Positions 39,177-46,857 of a stretch of DNA of 64,000 bases are shown here, piece by piece. Numbering within the stretch: the first letter of the stretch is position 1; each line of letters starts with the position of its first letter. The notes below the pieces were generated by a model that was not told where the DNA came from, did no database searches, and saw only the letters and a program-made list of their open reading frames with translations. A program made the translations under genes and the position numbers. The stretch is from a virus: positions 79,128 to 143,127 of the IMG/VR virus record IMGVR_UViG_3300022932_000014; one strand, 5' to 3'.

Positions 39177-40091
39177 ATGAGTTATTTAGATGAAATAAGT
39201 TTTCAGTTTTTTCCCGCCAACATATGGAAAGCAACTCCTCTGGGTCAACTTACTTTAAGACAGTTTTTAGATGTTCACAGGCAACCAAAAGACTCTACAG
39301 TACAAGTTATTGAGCAGATTAAAATCGCCGCTAAAAACAATGATTTGAAACTTAAAGATAGTTTAAAACAAAATAATCTTTATTCTTTTGTACCTTCAGT
39401 TATACTAGATGGTAATGGAAGAGGTCTTGCAAATATTGTTGATTACAATCCTATAATGTTGTGCGAATTTGATAAAATAGATAACGCTTTAGAACTAAAA
39501 GAACGGCTGTTTAATAATTTAAAATCTGTTATTGCTGCCTGGATAAGTCCAAGTGGACGAGGATTAAAGCTATTAATTAGGATTAGGAAACCTACAAGTG
39601 TAGAAACTTATAAGGAATATTTTTGTGGGCTCGCATATTATCTATCTCAATATGAAGGATTTGATGGAGTCAACTTTAATATTGTCCTACCTCAATTTTT
39701 GTCGTATGATTATGATATCTTAGTGAGAGAGGATGCAGAAGAATGGATACAACGTGGAAATAAAATTAATTTCTTTGATGTAAATGCGCCAATTGATTTT
39801 GATGTACCCACAGATATAGATGAAGAACTAGAACAGGAAGTTGTAAAAAGCATACATTTTTTAATAGATCGAATTGAAGACAATGCCCATCCTACACTTT
39901 TGGGCATCTCATTTTTGATTGGAGGATGGTCGGCTGCAAATTATATAGGGGAAGAATTAGCTTATGATACAATGATAGAGGCAGTTGAAGGTAATGCATA
40001 TATGAGTAAAAATACACGAGGATATTGTGCAACGGCCAAACAAATGTTTTTAAAAGGATTAAATCATCCAGCAGAATATAAAAACAAATGA
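39177..40091 (+). CDS. VirE-N/BT4734-like primase-associated protein, 304 aa
   Basis: 'FVPSVILDGNGRGLANIVDY' and 'MLCEFDKIDNALELKERLFN' followed by 'VIAAWISPSGRGLKLLIRIR' match the BT4734/VirE N-terminal domain, whose S-P-S-G-x-G-x-K box is diagnostic and which is related to AEP primases. The C-terminal ~100 residues (LDRIEDNAHPTLLGISFLIG...) are helical. No primase helicase (D5/VirE P-loop) domain follows in the same protein. It probably takes part in primer synthesis or origin recognition with the DnaB-like helicase. Confidence 0.72.
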   Translation: MSYLDEISFQFFPANIWKATPLGQLTLRQFLDVHRQPKDSTVQVIEQIKIAAKNNDLKLKDSLKQNNLYSFVPSVILDGNGRGLANIVDYNPIMLCEFDKIDNALELKERLFNNLKSVIAAWISPSGRGLKLLIRIRKPTSVETYKEYFCGLAYYLSQYEGFDGVNFNIVLPQFLSYDYDILVREDAEEWIQRGNKINFFDVNAPIDFDVPTDIDEELEQEVVKSIHFLIDRIEDNAHPTLLGISFLIGGWSAANYIGEELAYDTMIEAVEGNAYMSKNTRGYCATAKQMFLKGLNHPAEYKNK

Positions 40092-40225
40092 TAAAAAAAG
40101 ATTTTAAACAGAAGTATTTTCTTTATTGTCGAGATTGTACAGAACCTCTAATAAGAAAAGTTGAAGAGCAAATTCCGCGGGAAAAGAAAATTGAAATAAA
40201 AGATTATGATAAAACTACTAAATAA
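40088..40225 (+). CDS. unknown basic protein, 45 aa
   Basis: MIKKDFKQKYFLYCRDCTEP: C-x2-C near the start, then a charged tail containing a GC-core copy. Overlaps both neighbours. Confidence 0.55.
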   Translation: MIKKDFKQKYFLYCRDCTEPLIRKVEEQIPREKKIEIKDYDKTTK

Positions 40226-40454
40226 CAAAACGATTAAATTTTATTTATCAGTAATGCTAAGTGTATTAAAACTATTATACTTAGATGTGCTACTGTTTTT
40301 ATTTTTAAGTTTTTTTGGCGCATTTTCCACTAGGCCTTATATAGAATTTGTAAAACAGTATTGGATAAATGATGTTCAACTTCTATATTTCTGGATGAGT
40401 TTTGCGTTTAGTTTATTAGTGAATTATGTTTACTTAAAATCAGAATTAAAATGA
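40206..40454 (+). CDS. two-span membrane protein, 82 aa
   Basis: 'LKLLYLDVLLFLFLSFFGAF' and 'LLYFWMSFAFSLLVNYVYL' are two hydrophobic helices separated by a polar loop. Role unknown. Confidence 0.66.
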   Translation: MIKLLNNKTIKFYLSVMLSVLKLLYLDVLLFLFLSFFGAFSTRPYIEFVKQYWINDVQLLYFWMSFAFSLLVNYVYLKSELK

Positions 40455-40576
40455 AAAATAAATTATTGGATTGTATAGTAGATGTGGCTTTAGTCTGTGG
40501 AATTGTTTACTTAGCTTCTACAGGTAAAGAAGGCTGGGGATGGCTTGTATTAATATTCATTCTTAAAAATTGCTAA
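40451..40576 (+). CDS. small membrane protein, 41 aa
   Basis: Two short hydrophobic stretches (CIVDVALVCGIVYLAS; WGWLVLIFILKN). Coupled to the preceding membrane protein by ATGA, so they may work as a pair. Confidence 0.55.
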   Translation: MKNKLLDCIVDVALVCGIVYLASTGKEGWGWLVLIFILKNC

Positions 40577-40577
40577 T

Positions 40578-40784
40578 ATGACAAACGAAGAATTATACGC
40601 CACTTACATGCTAGGATTTACAGATGAATTAGATGGAAAGGAGGATATTAAATTTTATTTAAGTGATCACCCACTGAAATCTCCAGCTTATAAGTTAGGC
40701 CGTTCGCATGCTGTCATTGGAGATGATTGCAGAAGTGTAGATTACTTATCCAGAGAAGAAATAATTAAAATGATAAGACAATGA
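40578..40784 (+). CDS. unknown protein, 68 aa
   Basis: 'LYATYMLGFTDELDGKEDIK', then 'SPAYKLGRSHAVIGDD'. This G-F-x-D-E-L and Y-x-x-G-x-x-x-A layout is shared by many tiny phage proteins of unknown role. Confidence 0.68.
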   Translation: MTNEELYATYMLGFTDELDGKEDIKFYLSDHPLKSPAYKLGRSHAVIGDDCRSVDYLSREEIIKMIRQ

Positions 40785-40876
40785 CATTAAGAGAGGAATT
40801 TGAAGATTACATAACTAGTTGGAATAAGCTTTCTGTAGAAACTCTATTTGCGAGTAATAAAGAATATATTAAATAG
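40781..40876 (+). CDS. N-terminal part of an amber-interrupted gene, 31 codons
   Basis: MTLREEFEDYITSWNKLSVE ... 'FASNKEYIK' ends at a TAG (40874-40876). The same frame continues without any stop to 41335, and the stretch between the TAG and the next in-frame ATG (40994) reads as normal protein with a repeat motif seen further on. So this is either the start of one 184-codon gene with a nonsense mutation or programmed amber readthrough, or a separate tiny gene. Confidence 0.5.
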   Translation: MTLREEFEDYITSWNKLSVETLFASNKEYIK

Positions 40877-40993
40877 CTTGAAGATAAATATAATAATTAT
40901 GAATGCGATTGTAGCGATAAGTCTCTAGAAGATTACGATGAGTCTGAAATAGTTGATCATTTAAAAAGCGAGAAGTTTGATTTTATAGAAGAA

Positions 40994-41335
40994 GTGGAGG
41001 ATCATGAAATGATTGAATATTTAGAGTCTACAGGTCACACAATCGTTCATGGAAATTATATTCCTAAAGATGAAGAATTTGTAGACCATAATGATTTGAG
41101 CAAATTAGATGAAATAAGAACTAAGTTTTTAAACTCTAGTTGGGCGGAAAGAGAAAAAATTTATAATAAAGTAATAAAAGATGAGGGTAGAAAATTAGAT
41201 GAATTTAGTAATTTTGACCTCTTTTACCATTTAGACGACACAGGTTTTGATTTTCTAGATAATATTGATAGTCAAGAAATTATAAGTCATTTAAATGCAG
41301 TAGGTTATTACGTAATAGAATCTAGTAAATACTAA
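40994..41335 (+). CDS. C-terminal part of the amber-interrupted repeat protein, 113 aa
   Basis: Begins at the first ATG after the TAG (MIEYLESTGHTIVHGNYIPK would be preceded by another ATG at 40994). Three copies of a motif 'x-E-I/M-I-x-x-L-x-x-x-G-x-x-I' occur: one before the ATG (ESEIVDHLKSEKFDFIEEV), one at its start (HEMIEYLESTGHTIV), one at the end (SQEIISHLNAVGYYVIES). The first copy lies outside the ATG-bounded gene, which argues that the full protein begins at 40781. Confidence 0.62.
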   Translation: MEDHEMIEYLESTGHTIVHGNYIPKDEEFVDHNDLSKLDEIRTKFLNSSWAEREKIYNKVIKDEGRKLDEFSNFDLFYHLDDTGFDFLDNIDSQEIISHLNAVGYYVIESSKY

Positions 41336-41338
41336 ATT

Positions 41339-41584
41339 ATGAAAAGTGATTCACTAATTAAATTAGGTATATTCCAAAAACGGCTAAAGAAAATAGGAAT
41401 AGGTATTGAATTAGGAGCCAATTGGCCGTGGGTTTATGCTACTAGGATTCAAGGAAAACCAGTTACTGAAAAGTACTTGGCAGATTGGGGTTTTACAATA
41501 GCTTTTCATAATGCGCGCGGAGAAACAAATTTTACAGACACAAAAGAGATTTTTAAATTAATAAGGAAATATGACAACAGATAA
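41339..41584 (+). CDS. conserved unknown protein, 81 aa
   Basis: 'FQKRLKKIGIGIELGANWPW' and 'EKYLADWGFTIAFHNARGET' form a small alpha/beta domain that I have seen repeatedly in Bacteroidota phages, without function. Overlaps the next gene. Confidence 0.7.
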   Translation: MKSDSLIKLGIFQKRLKKIGIGIELGANWPWVYATRIQGKPVTEKYLADWGFTIAFHNARGETNFTDTKEIFKLIRKYDNR

Positions 41585-41762
41585 ATTCGAAGAAGATCAA
41601 GCAAATATGTATGATGGAGAACTTCTAAAGTTAGTTGAAGATAAATTACATCTTCTATGTAAAACGGGCGGAAAAAGTTTAACAATGAGTGTTCCTCCAA
41701 GAATAGACGATTTTGATATGTTAGTGTGCGAATTAATAAGAAGATATAAACAAGCGTTATGA
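41571..41762 (+). CDS. unknown protein, 63 aa
   Basis: 'FEEDQANMYDGELLKLVEDK' and 'MSVPPRIDDFDMLVCELIRR', mostly helical. A GC-core copy at about 41665-41680. ATGA overlap with the next gene. Confidence 0.66.
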   Translation: MTTDKFEEDQANMYDGELLKLVEDKLHLLCKTGGKSLTMSVPPRIDDFDMLVCELIRRYKQAL

Positions 41763-41959
41763 GTAAAACTAAAGACAAAATAAAAGAGGTTTACCCTAGA
41801 GCATATGCTGAAAAATATCAAAAGAGAAATCCACTAGCTAAAGAATACTATTATTTGATTTGGTCTTCCAGATTAAAAGATGAAAAGGTAAGATTAGGTG
41901 AAGGAGATACAGAAGCAAAAGCTTGGAAAGATGCTTTAAATTCGGCGGAAAATAAATAA
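41759..41959 (+). CDS. unknown basic protein, 66 aa
   Basis: 'VYPRAYAEKYQKRNPLAKEY' and 'GEGDTEAKAWKDALNSAENK'. The E-A-K-A-W-x-D-A helix ends in a GC-core copy at 41941. Not recognised. Confidence 0.66.
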   Translation: MSKTKDKIKEVYPRAYAEKYQKRNPLAKEYYYLIWSSRLKDEKVRLGEGDTEAKAWKDALNSAENK

Positions 41960-41967
41960 AAACAGAT

Positions 41968-42144
41968 ATGATTAAACTAAAAGTAGAACAATGGAAAGTT
42001 ACAGGTAAGTATTATTCCACAGAAGAAATAGAAGTAGAGTCTTTAGATAATCTTGAGTCTAAATTAGGCAGAGGTATGGTTTCAACAGTTTATATAATTG
42101 AGGAAGATAATTTCGAACAGCCTTATAGAGCTTATTTACTATAA
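41968..42144 (+). CDS. unknown protein, 58 aa
   Basis: MIKLKVEQWKVTGKYYSTEE then 'SKLGRGMVSTVYIIEEDNFE', a beta-rich small domain. Not recognised. Confidence 0.6.
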   Translation: MIKLKVEQWKVTGKYYSTEEIEVESLDNLESKLGRGMVSTVYIIEEDNFEQPYRAYLL

Positions 42145-42176
42145 CTCAGCCGAAAAAAGAACTAAAACAAAAATAG

Positions 42177-43427
42177 ATGAATATAGAAAAATTACAACAG
42201 CTTTACGAAGCAGAAGAGACAATTGCAGAGGCTGCTAGAAAATACGCTAAATCAGAAGGAATTGAATACTCGGATTCTTTTAGGAGACAATGTAGTAAGA
42301 TTTTAAATAAAGTGAAAGTTGTGGATGGGGATTTAGAAGTCGAAGTAAAAACAGATTCTAATAATTATGAAAATGACAAACTAAAAATAACTAAGGGTTT
42401 TACTGCTATAAATGAATCAGGCCAATTAATGGCAATAGGAGAATATTGCTCTTTTTATGGTTTAGATGTCAACAAAATTAGGAGTTATAAGCTTATAAGC
42501 CACACGGGGCAGCCTTTTTATAACTGCGTATTTTATGAAGAAGTACTAGAACCATTAGTAACAGAAGAAGAGTTAAAGGCTTTGATTGGTGAAGGCCTTT
42601 TGGGAATTAATAGACAAATTAACCAAACTAAATCTATTGGAAAAACAGGTATCGTTAAAATTGCAGATCTCCATCTAGGGGCTTACGTTGATAATCTAAT
42701 TAAAACTAAAAACTTCTCTATAGATATTTTAGCAAATAAACTGTTAGATGCCGCTGATAACATTAATAGTAGAAAATATGCTGATGTTCACATACATATT
42801 TTAGGAGATTTAATTGAGAGTTTTACTGGATTATCACATAAGAATACCTGGAAAGGATTAGACAAAGCTATGGTAGGGGCTGAAGCCGTAAAACTTGTAG
42901 TTAAAATCTTGCATGAGAATTTCTTGTCTAAAATAACTAATTTGAGATATATAAAAGTTGTGGCAGGAAATCATGACAGAATTACCTCAGATAATAAAGA
43001 AGATGTTCAAGGAGGCGCAGCCAATCTTGTTTGTTGGGGACTAGAATTAATCGGCTATGAAGTAGAGTTTAATCCTTTGGTAATAACTCACACTATTGAT
43101 AATATTTGTCATATTTTAACTCATGGACATCACGCTATCAGTAAAAGATCTACAAAACAGTTGTGTTGGGACTATGGTGTCCAAGGTAAGTATAATTTAA
43201 TATGTGAAGGTCACTTACACAGCATTATTCAGAAATTAAATATTAATCAACGAGATTCTTACCAAACTATTAAAGATGATGCGGTTGATCATAGAAGAAT
43301 GAACTTACCTTCCTTTTTTACGGGCAATTTTTTCAGTGAGTCTTTAGGTTATACCTCTGAAAGTGGATTTGTTATTGTAGAAGATAACGGCAAAGGTGTC
43401 CCGAATGTTTTTTACTATGCAATTTAA
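42177..43427 (+). CDS. calcineurin-like metallophosphoesterase, 416 aa
   Basis: The first ~110 residues contain an HTH-like helix pair (EETIAEAARKYAKSEGIEYS). The phosphoesterase domain then shows all metal motifs in order: 'VKIADLHLGAYVD' (D-x-H), 'HIHILGDLIESFTGLSHKN' (G-D), 'VVAGNHDRITSDNKED' (GNHD), 'HILTHGHHAISKR' (H) and 'LICEGHLHSIIQKL' (G-H-x-H). Such enzymes cleave phosphodiesters or phosphomonoesters; the DNA-binding-like N-terminus suggests a nuclease of the SbcD/Mre11 type or a DNA-end processor. The upstream gap carries a GC-core motif (42148-42170). Confidence 0.85.
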   Translation: MNIEKLQQLYEAEETIAEAARKYAKSEGIEYSDSFRRQCSKILNKVKVVDGDLEVEVKTDSNNYENDKLKITKGFTAINESGQLMAIGEYCSFYGLDVNKIRSYKLISHTGQPFYNCVFYEEVLEPLVTEEELKALIGEGLLGINRQINQTKSIGKTGIVKIADLHLGAYVDNLIKTKNFSIDILANKLLDAADNINSRKYADVHIHILGDLIESFTGLSHKNTWKGLDKAMVGAEAVKLVVKILHENFLSKITNLRYIKVVAGNHDRITSDNKEDVQGGAANLVCWGLELIGYEVEFNPLVITHTIDNICHILTHGHHAISKRSTKQLCWDYGVQGKYNLICEGHLHSIIQKLNINQRDSYQTIKDDAVDHRRMNLPSFFTGNFFSESLGYTSESGFVIVEDNGKGVPNVFYYAI

Positions 43428-43447
43428 TTATTCAGAAATTAAGTAAT

Positions 43448-43478
43448 TTTGAGGTCTGGATTTAAATGCTTACTTTTG
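43448..43478 (+). promoter_or_regulatory. Bacteroidota-type promoter
   Basis: TTTG at 43448-43451, 19-base gap, TACTTTTG at 43471-43478. It gives the endonuclease VII-like gene its own transcript with a leader of roughly 110 bases; together with the terminator at 44174 this makes a self-contained unit. Confidence 0.65.
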
Positions 43479-43597
43479 CTTTGTTAACTACTTGATGCAA
43501 CATTTAGCTAACTTAGAAAAATTATATTTTTACCGAAAAGCTTCTTTCATTACCTATTGCATTAGGTGTTTGAGAGGAGTTTTTCATTTTTAATAAT

Positions 43598-44164
43598 ATG
43601 TGTGAATTAAAATTTTGCAGAGCTTGTGAAAAAGACAAAGATGTTTTGGAGTTCCATAAAAAACAAGAATATCCTGATGGTAGGTATCCTAGATGTAAAG
43701 AGTGTGTCAAAGCTAAAATATATCTTCCTGAAAAAATTTTTATAATTGAAGGTCAAAAGAAGTGCTCTAAATGTGGAGATATGAAGGATCTTTCATGTTT
43801 TGATAAAAGAGTTAATAGAAAATCAGGTATTCAATCTATGTGTAGACATTGTAGGGCTTCTTATCCTAAAAATAAATATCCTGAACGAATAAGAAATTAC
43901 GATTTACTAAAAACTTATGGAATATCATCTGAAGACTTTGAAAATCTTTTAAAATCTCAAAATAATTGTTGTGCTATTTGTAATATAAATCAATATGAAT
44001 TAAAAGATCGTAAGAAAAAGTTTTTATGCGTAGACCATTGCCACGAGAGTGGTAATATACGTGGTTTGCTCTGTGATAAGTGCAACAGAGGTATAGGATT
44101 ACTTGGAGATGATGTAAGTAACTTAAAATCAGCTGTTAACTATTTATCCAAATACTCTGTTTAA
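43598..44164 (+). CDS. endonuclease VII-like HNH nuclease, 188 aa
   Basis: 'DFENLLKSQNNCCAICNINQ', 'FLCVDHCHESGNIRGLLCDK' and 'CNRGIGLLGDDVSNL' match the zinc-binding HNH core of the recombination endonuclease VII family (C-x2-C...DH-C-H...G-x-x-R-G-L-L-C-x-x-C-N). Upstream are two more C-x2-C knuckles ('FCRACEKDKDVLEF', 'KCSKCGDMKDLSCF'). T4 endonuclease VII resolves branched DNA before packaging, but many copies of this family act as mobile HNH genes. Its private promoter and terminator and non-coupled position fit a mobile cassette as well. Confidence 0.82.
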   Translation: MCELKFCRACEKDKDVLEFHKKQEYPDGRYPRCKECVKAKIYLPEKIFIIEGQKKCSKCGDMKDLSCFDKRVNRKSGIQSMCRHCRASYPKNKYPERIRNYDLLKTYGISSEDFENLLKSQNNCCAICNINQYELKDRKKKFLCVDHCHESGNIRGLLCDKCNRGIGLLGDDVSNLKSAVNYLSKYSV

Positions 44165-44173
44165 CTTACTCTC

Positions 44174-44205
44174 AGTGCTCTTTAATTAGGGCACTTTTTG
44201 TTTTT
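44174..44205 (+). terminator. rho-independent terminator
   Basis: AGTGCTC (44174-44180) pairs with GGGCACT (44189-44195), one G-T pair, followed by a T-rich tail, ten bases after the endonuclease VII-like stop. Confidence 0.8.
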
Positions 44206-44235
44206 ACTGTTTTTTAATCTTTTTTGCCCGAAAAA

Positions 44236-44267
44236 TTTGGTAGTCTAAAAAACAATCCTTAGATTTG
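44236..44267 (+). promoter_or_regulatory. Bacteroidota-type promoter
   Basis: TTTG at 44236-44239, 20-base gap, TAGATTTG at 44260-44267: exact consensus. It partly overlaps a GC-core motif copy (44205-44238) and starts the last + strand unit. Confidence 0.78.
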
Positions 44268-44286
44268 TAAAATAAAATTAGAAACT

Positions 44287-44469
44287 ATGAACTATAGAAT
44301 GTTATTAATTGAAATGTTGGCTGATTATACAGAAAGATGGAGCGAAGAAGAAAACTCAGATAAAAATAAAGTATATAAAGAAGTTGTAAATGATCTTAGA
44401 TTGGCTTTAGAAATTGAGCCAAATCAAATAAGTACTATACAAAATGTAAATAAAATTTTAAACGAGTAA
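44287..44469 (+). CDS. unknown helical protein, 60 aa
   Basis: 'MLLIEMLADYTERWSEEENS' and 'EVVNDLRLALEIEPNQISTI', all-helical. First gene of the terminal + unit. Confidence 0.66.
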   Translation: MNYRMLLIEMLADYTERWSEEENSDKNKVYKEVVNDLRLALEIEPNQISTIQNVNKILNE

Positions 44470-44470
44470 T

Positions 44471-44776
44471 ATGACAACAGAAGAATTTAAAATAGAATAT
44501 CCACAATACTCACATCTGGAAAACGATGCTTTGTGGGATAAAATGATGGAAGTTTTATTACAGTCAGATAATGTTTTAATAGCCGATCCTAATAGAGAAA
44601 TTATTTATCATGAGCCTATTGTTATAAATGGTATGAGCTATAGTGTAGAAGACGAGTACGCAACTGTTTGGTTAAATAATAAAGGTGAAAAAGTTAAGTT
44701 GAAAGAACCTGAATATTTTAAAGGTAGTCCAACAGAGAGTTATAAATGTGAAATTATAGATTTTGGTGAATTATGA
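44471..44776 (+). CDS. unknown protein, 101 aa
   Basis: 'HLENDALWDKMMEVLLQSDN' then strands 'MSYSVEDEYATVWLNNKGEK'. ATGA overlap with the next gene. Not recognised. Confidence 0.68.
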   Translation: MTTEEFKIEYPQYSHLENDALWDKMMEVLLQSDNVLIADPNREIIYHEPIVINGMSYSVEDEYATVWLNNKGEKVKLKEPEYFKGSPTESYKCEIIDFGEL

Positions 44777-44985
44777 AATGGAAACAAATAGAAGAGCAAG
44801 ATATTTGGTTATGCAAAACTCCAATAGGCCAATATGAGATAGTGGGTGGCTATGGTTTCTGTAGTTATTTTAATAATGAGCCTATATCCAGATTTGTAGA
44901 TTTTGAAACAGCAAAAGAAGAAGCTAAAATACATTTACTTAAAACCTACTACAGTTTAAAAATATATTTAGAACTAGATGAATAA
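44773..44985 (+). CDS. unknown protein, 70 aa
   Basis: 'WLCKTPIGQYEIVGGYGFCS' followed by 'DFETAKEEAKIHLLKTYYSL': strands then helix, like small sensor-type domains. Overlaps the next gene by 8 bases. Confidence 0.68.
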   Translation: MKWKQIEEQDIWLCKTPIGQYEIVGGYGFCSYFNNEPISRFVDFETAKEEAKIHLLKTYYSLKIYLELDE

Positions 44986-45151
44986 AGAAATAGAACGGTA
45001 CGATCAAATAGAATATGATGAAGGCATTTGGTATCATATGCTTGATAATAATACAGTCACTTTAGAATTTAGTCAAGATGTGAATTATTCTTTTAAAACT
45101 GAGAAATTAACACCCGAAGAAATAATGGAAAAATATAATATAAAATTATGA
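44978..45151 (+). CDS. unknown protein, 57 aa
   Basis: MNKEIERYDQIEYDEGIWYH then 'TLEFSQDVNYSFKTEKLTPE'. Overlaps on both sides support it. Not recognised. Confidence 0.6.
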   Translation: MNKEIERYDQIEYDEGIWYHMLDNNTVTLEFSQDVNYSFKTEKLTPEEIMEKYNIKL

Positions 45152-45309
45152 AAGAAAAATTAGAAGATTTAATAGACTTAGGTATGACTTATTTAGATGC
45201 TAAAATGTTTATAAAAAGTATATATTTTGAAGGTTGTGATGATTCTATAGGAGTTAATAAGCCTTTTGATGAAGAAATAGAAAGAACATTTGAACTTAAG
45301 TTATTATGA
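45148..45309 (+). CDS. unknown protein, 53 aa
   Basis: MKEKLEDLIDLGMTYLDAKM, mostly helical and acidic. ATGA overlaps link it to the neighbours. Confidence 0.6.
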   Translation: MKEKLEDLIDLGMTYLDAKMFIKSIYFEGCDDSIGVNKPFDEEIERTFELKLL

Positions 45310-45833
45310 GAAATACAATTTTAGCGACCTTAGCAGTTATTCTTGGAGTGACTGCTTTTTCTTGTTTTGCGCCGAAAGTAAAAGACAAAAGGCAACCAAA
45401 ACTTGATCCAAGCATCAAAATAGTTAATCTAAGCGGAGAAATAGGTTTAGATACAATAACTTCTATCGGATTATCAGAACTAGGCTTAAAAGACCTTAAA
45501 ATCATTATTGTTAGTTTGAGCTTAGAAGAATTAGAAAACAATGAAACTTTAATGGGGTATATTGACCAGGCAGATGGTTATTATTTAATTAAACTAAGAA
45601 GTGACTTGTATAGAGATTATTATATTACCATTTTAGCCCATGAACTCATTCATCTATATGATATGGAAAAAGGAGATCTTAAATTACTTTATTATGGATT
45701 TTTATATAAAGGTTTAGTATATACTTTTAACACACCCTACTATGATAGAAAATTTGAGGAAACTGCTTTTGATGGTGAGTTTGAATTAGGAATAAAAATA
45801 AGATATAAAACAACGAATCCCTCTGGCAACTAA
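45306..45833 (+). CDS. exported lipoprotein with HExxH metallopeptidase motif, 175 aa
   Basis: The N-terminus 'ILATLAVILGVTAFSCFAP' is a lipoprotein signal with a cysteine after T-A-F-S. 'ITILAHELIHLYDMEKGDLK' contains the zinc-peptidase HExxH, and 'KFEETAFDGEFELG' can provide the downstream third ligand (E-x-x-A-x-D). Size and layout fit a small gluzincin/SprT-like peptidase anchored in the envelope. A phage enzyme of this kind could alter host surface proteins or aid exit; this is inferred. Its 3' end overlaps the terminator. Confidence 0.68.
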   Translation: MRNTILATLAVILGVTAFSCFAPKVKDKRQPKLDPSIKIVNLSGEIGLDTITSIGLSELGLKDLKIIIVSLSLEELENNETLMGYIDQADGYYLIKLRSDLYRDYYITILAHELIHLYDMEKGDLKLLYYGFLYKGLVYTFNTPYYDRKFEETAFDGEFELGIKIRYKTTNPSGN

Positions 45834-45849
45834 GCTGGAGGGATTTTTT
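45816..45849 (+). terminator. strong terminator at the convergence of the two gene blocks
   Basis: AATCCCTC (45816-45823) pairs perfectly with GAGGGATT (45838-45845), then a T run. It overlaps the last codons of the + strand block and lies directly before the end of the - strand block, so it may also slow opposing transcription. Confidence 0.88.
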
Positions 45850-45855
45850 CTGCGT

Positions 45856-46044
45856 TTAATTATTTGGTTTTTGAATTCTTTCAAGCTCCTTGCGGAAAAC
45901 TTCCTCCGCGTTATATTCGAGCGACATACTCACTTCAATATATTTATCAAGTAATATGCTTACACATTCGTCATATAATAAACTTTTAGTGTTAATACCC
46001 AATGACTGCATTGTATTTAGATTTTCTTTAGCTTTTTCCGTCAT
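45856..46044 (-). CDS. unknown helical protein, 62 aa
   Basis: Start taken at the ATG whose complement is 46042-46044 (MTEKAKENLNTMQSLGINTK). Helical throughout ('VSILLDKYIEVSMSLEYNAE'). Last gene of the - strand block. Not recognised. Confidence 0.62.
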   Translation of the reverse strand: MTEKAKENLNTMQSLGINTKSLLYDECVSILLDKYIEVSMSLEYNAEEVFRKELERIQKPNN

Positions 46045-46294
46045 AATACTCAATTTTAATTAATCCTAACTCTAACCATTCTTCTAATACCTCATAAGTT
46101 TTTAGATCATAATATTCTCTATATCCTAAAGTATATTTTAAAGAGCCTATTAAAGCGTTTTTTGCTTCTCCTTTTTTCGCCCAGACAAACTTTCCTGAAT
46201 TCATTACAAGGAGTTCTTCATTTAGATAGATTCGGTATCCTGGTTTTGAACTTATTTTTAACTGTTCTAACTCTGTTGTTATTTTGTCTTTCAT
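46028..46294 (-). CDS. unknown protein, 88 aa
   Basis: 'LKISSKPGYRIYLNEELLVM' strands, then 'AKNALIGSLKYTLGYREYYD' helix. ATGA-type overlap with the upstream gene. Confidence 0.68.
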   Translation of the reverse strand: MKDKITTELEQLKISSKPGYRIYLNEELLVMNSGKFVWAKKGEAKNALIGSLKYTLGYREYYDLKTYEVLEEWLELGLIKIEYYDGKS

Positions 46295-46695
46295 AATAAG
46301 GATTGCAGTATTTCTATTTTATTATTTATTCTGTCTAGATCTCTACTTTTAAATATCTGTTCTACCAATGGAAGATTATTTATATTATCTCTTAATTGTT
46401 CTAATGTCTGTAGACTTTCTTTTATTATACTTTTTTGTGCGTCGAATCCAGCTAAATAAGCATTTTCTAAATCGCTTATGCACTCTACTTGTCCTATTCT
46501 ATCCAAAGCGTATTTAAGTAAAAACTTATTATGTATAATATTTATTTCTTCATTTGTTAATGGCGCGCCACCCCAAGCTTCTGGTATTCCTAGTTTCTCT
46601 ACTTCCTCGTTAAATAAATCTTTATAAAATTTTTGTAACTCAATTAAAGCTTGTAAATTATCAGATAAAGTTAACGATATTGGTTTTATTTCCAT
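46291..46695 (-). CDS. unknown helical protein, 134 aa
   Basis: Helical bundle-like: 'LIELQKFYKDLFNEEVEKLG', 'AWGGAPLTNEEINIIHNKFL', 'AFDAQKSIIKESLQTLEQLR'. Not recognised. Confidence 0.7.
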   Translation of the reverse strand: MEIKPISLTLSDNLQALIELQKFYKDLFNEEVEKLGIPEAWGGAPLTNEEINIIHNKFLLKYALDRIGQVECISDLENAYLAGFDAQKSIIKESLQTLEQLRDNINNLPLVEQIFKSRDLDRINNKIEILQSLL

Positions 46696-46701
46696 AGTTA
46701 T

Positions 46702-46857
46702 TTATTTTAGAAACCATACACCTATTGGATAAAATACAATAAGTAAAATGTTTTTAAAGTTATTAAATTTAACACCGCAAAAATCAGCTATTAAAGCAAT
46801 AAGAAAACCTGCTAAAATGTAAAAGAATATTAGATCTATTATCAGTACTGTTATCAT
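46702..46857 (-). CDS. small two-span membrane protein, 51 aa
   Basis: On the - strand the frame reads 'MITVLIIDLIFFYILAGFLI', a charged turn, and 'ILLIVFYPIGVWFLK'. Two hydrophobic helices; its ATG overlaps the stop of the upstream gene. Confidence 0.58.
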   Translation of the reverse strand: MITVLIIDLIFFYILAGFLIALIADFCGVKFNNFKNILLIVFYPIGVWFLK

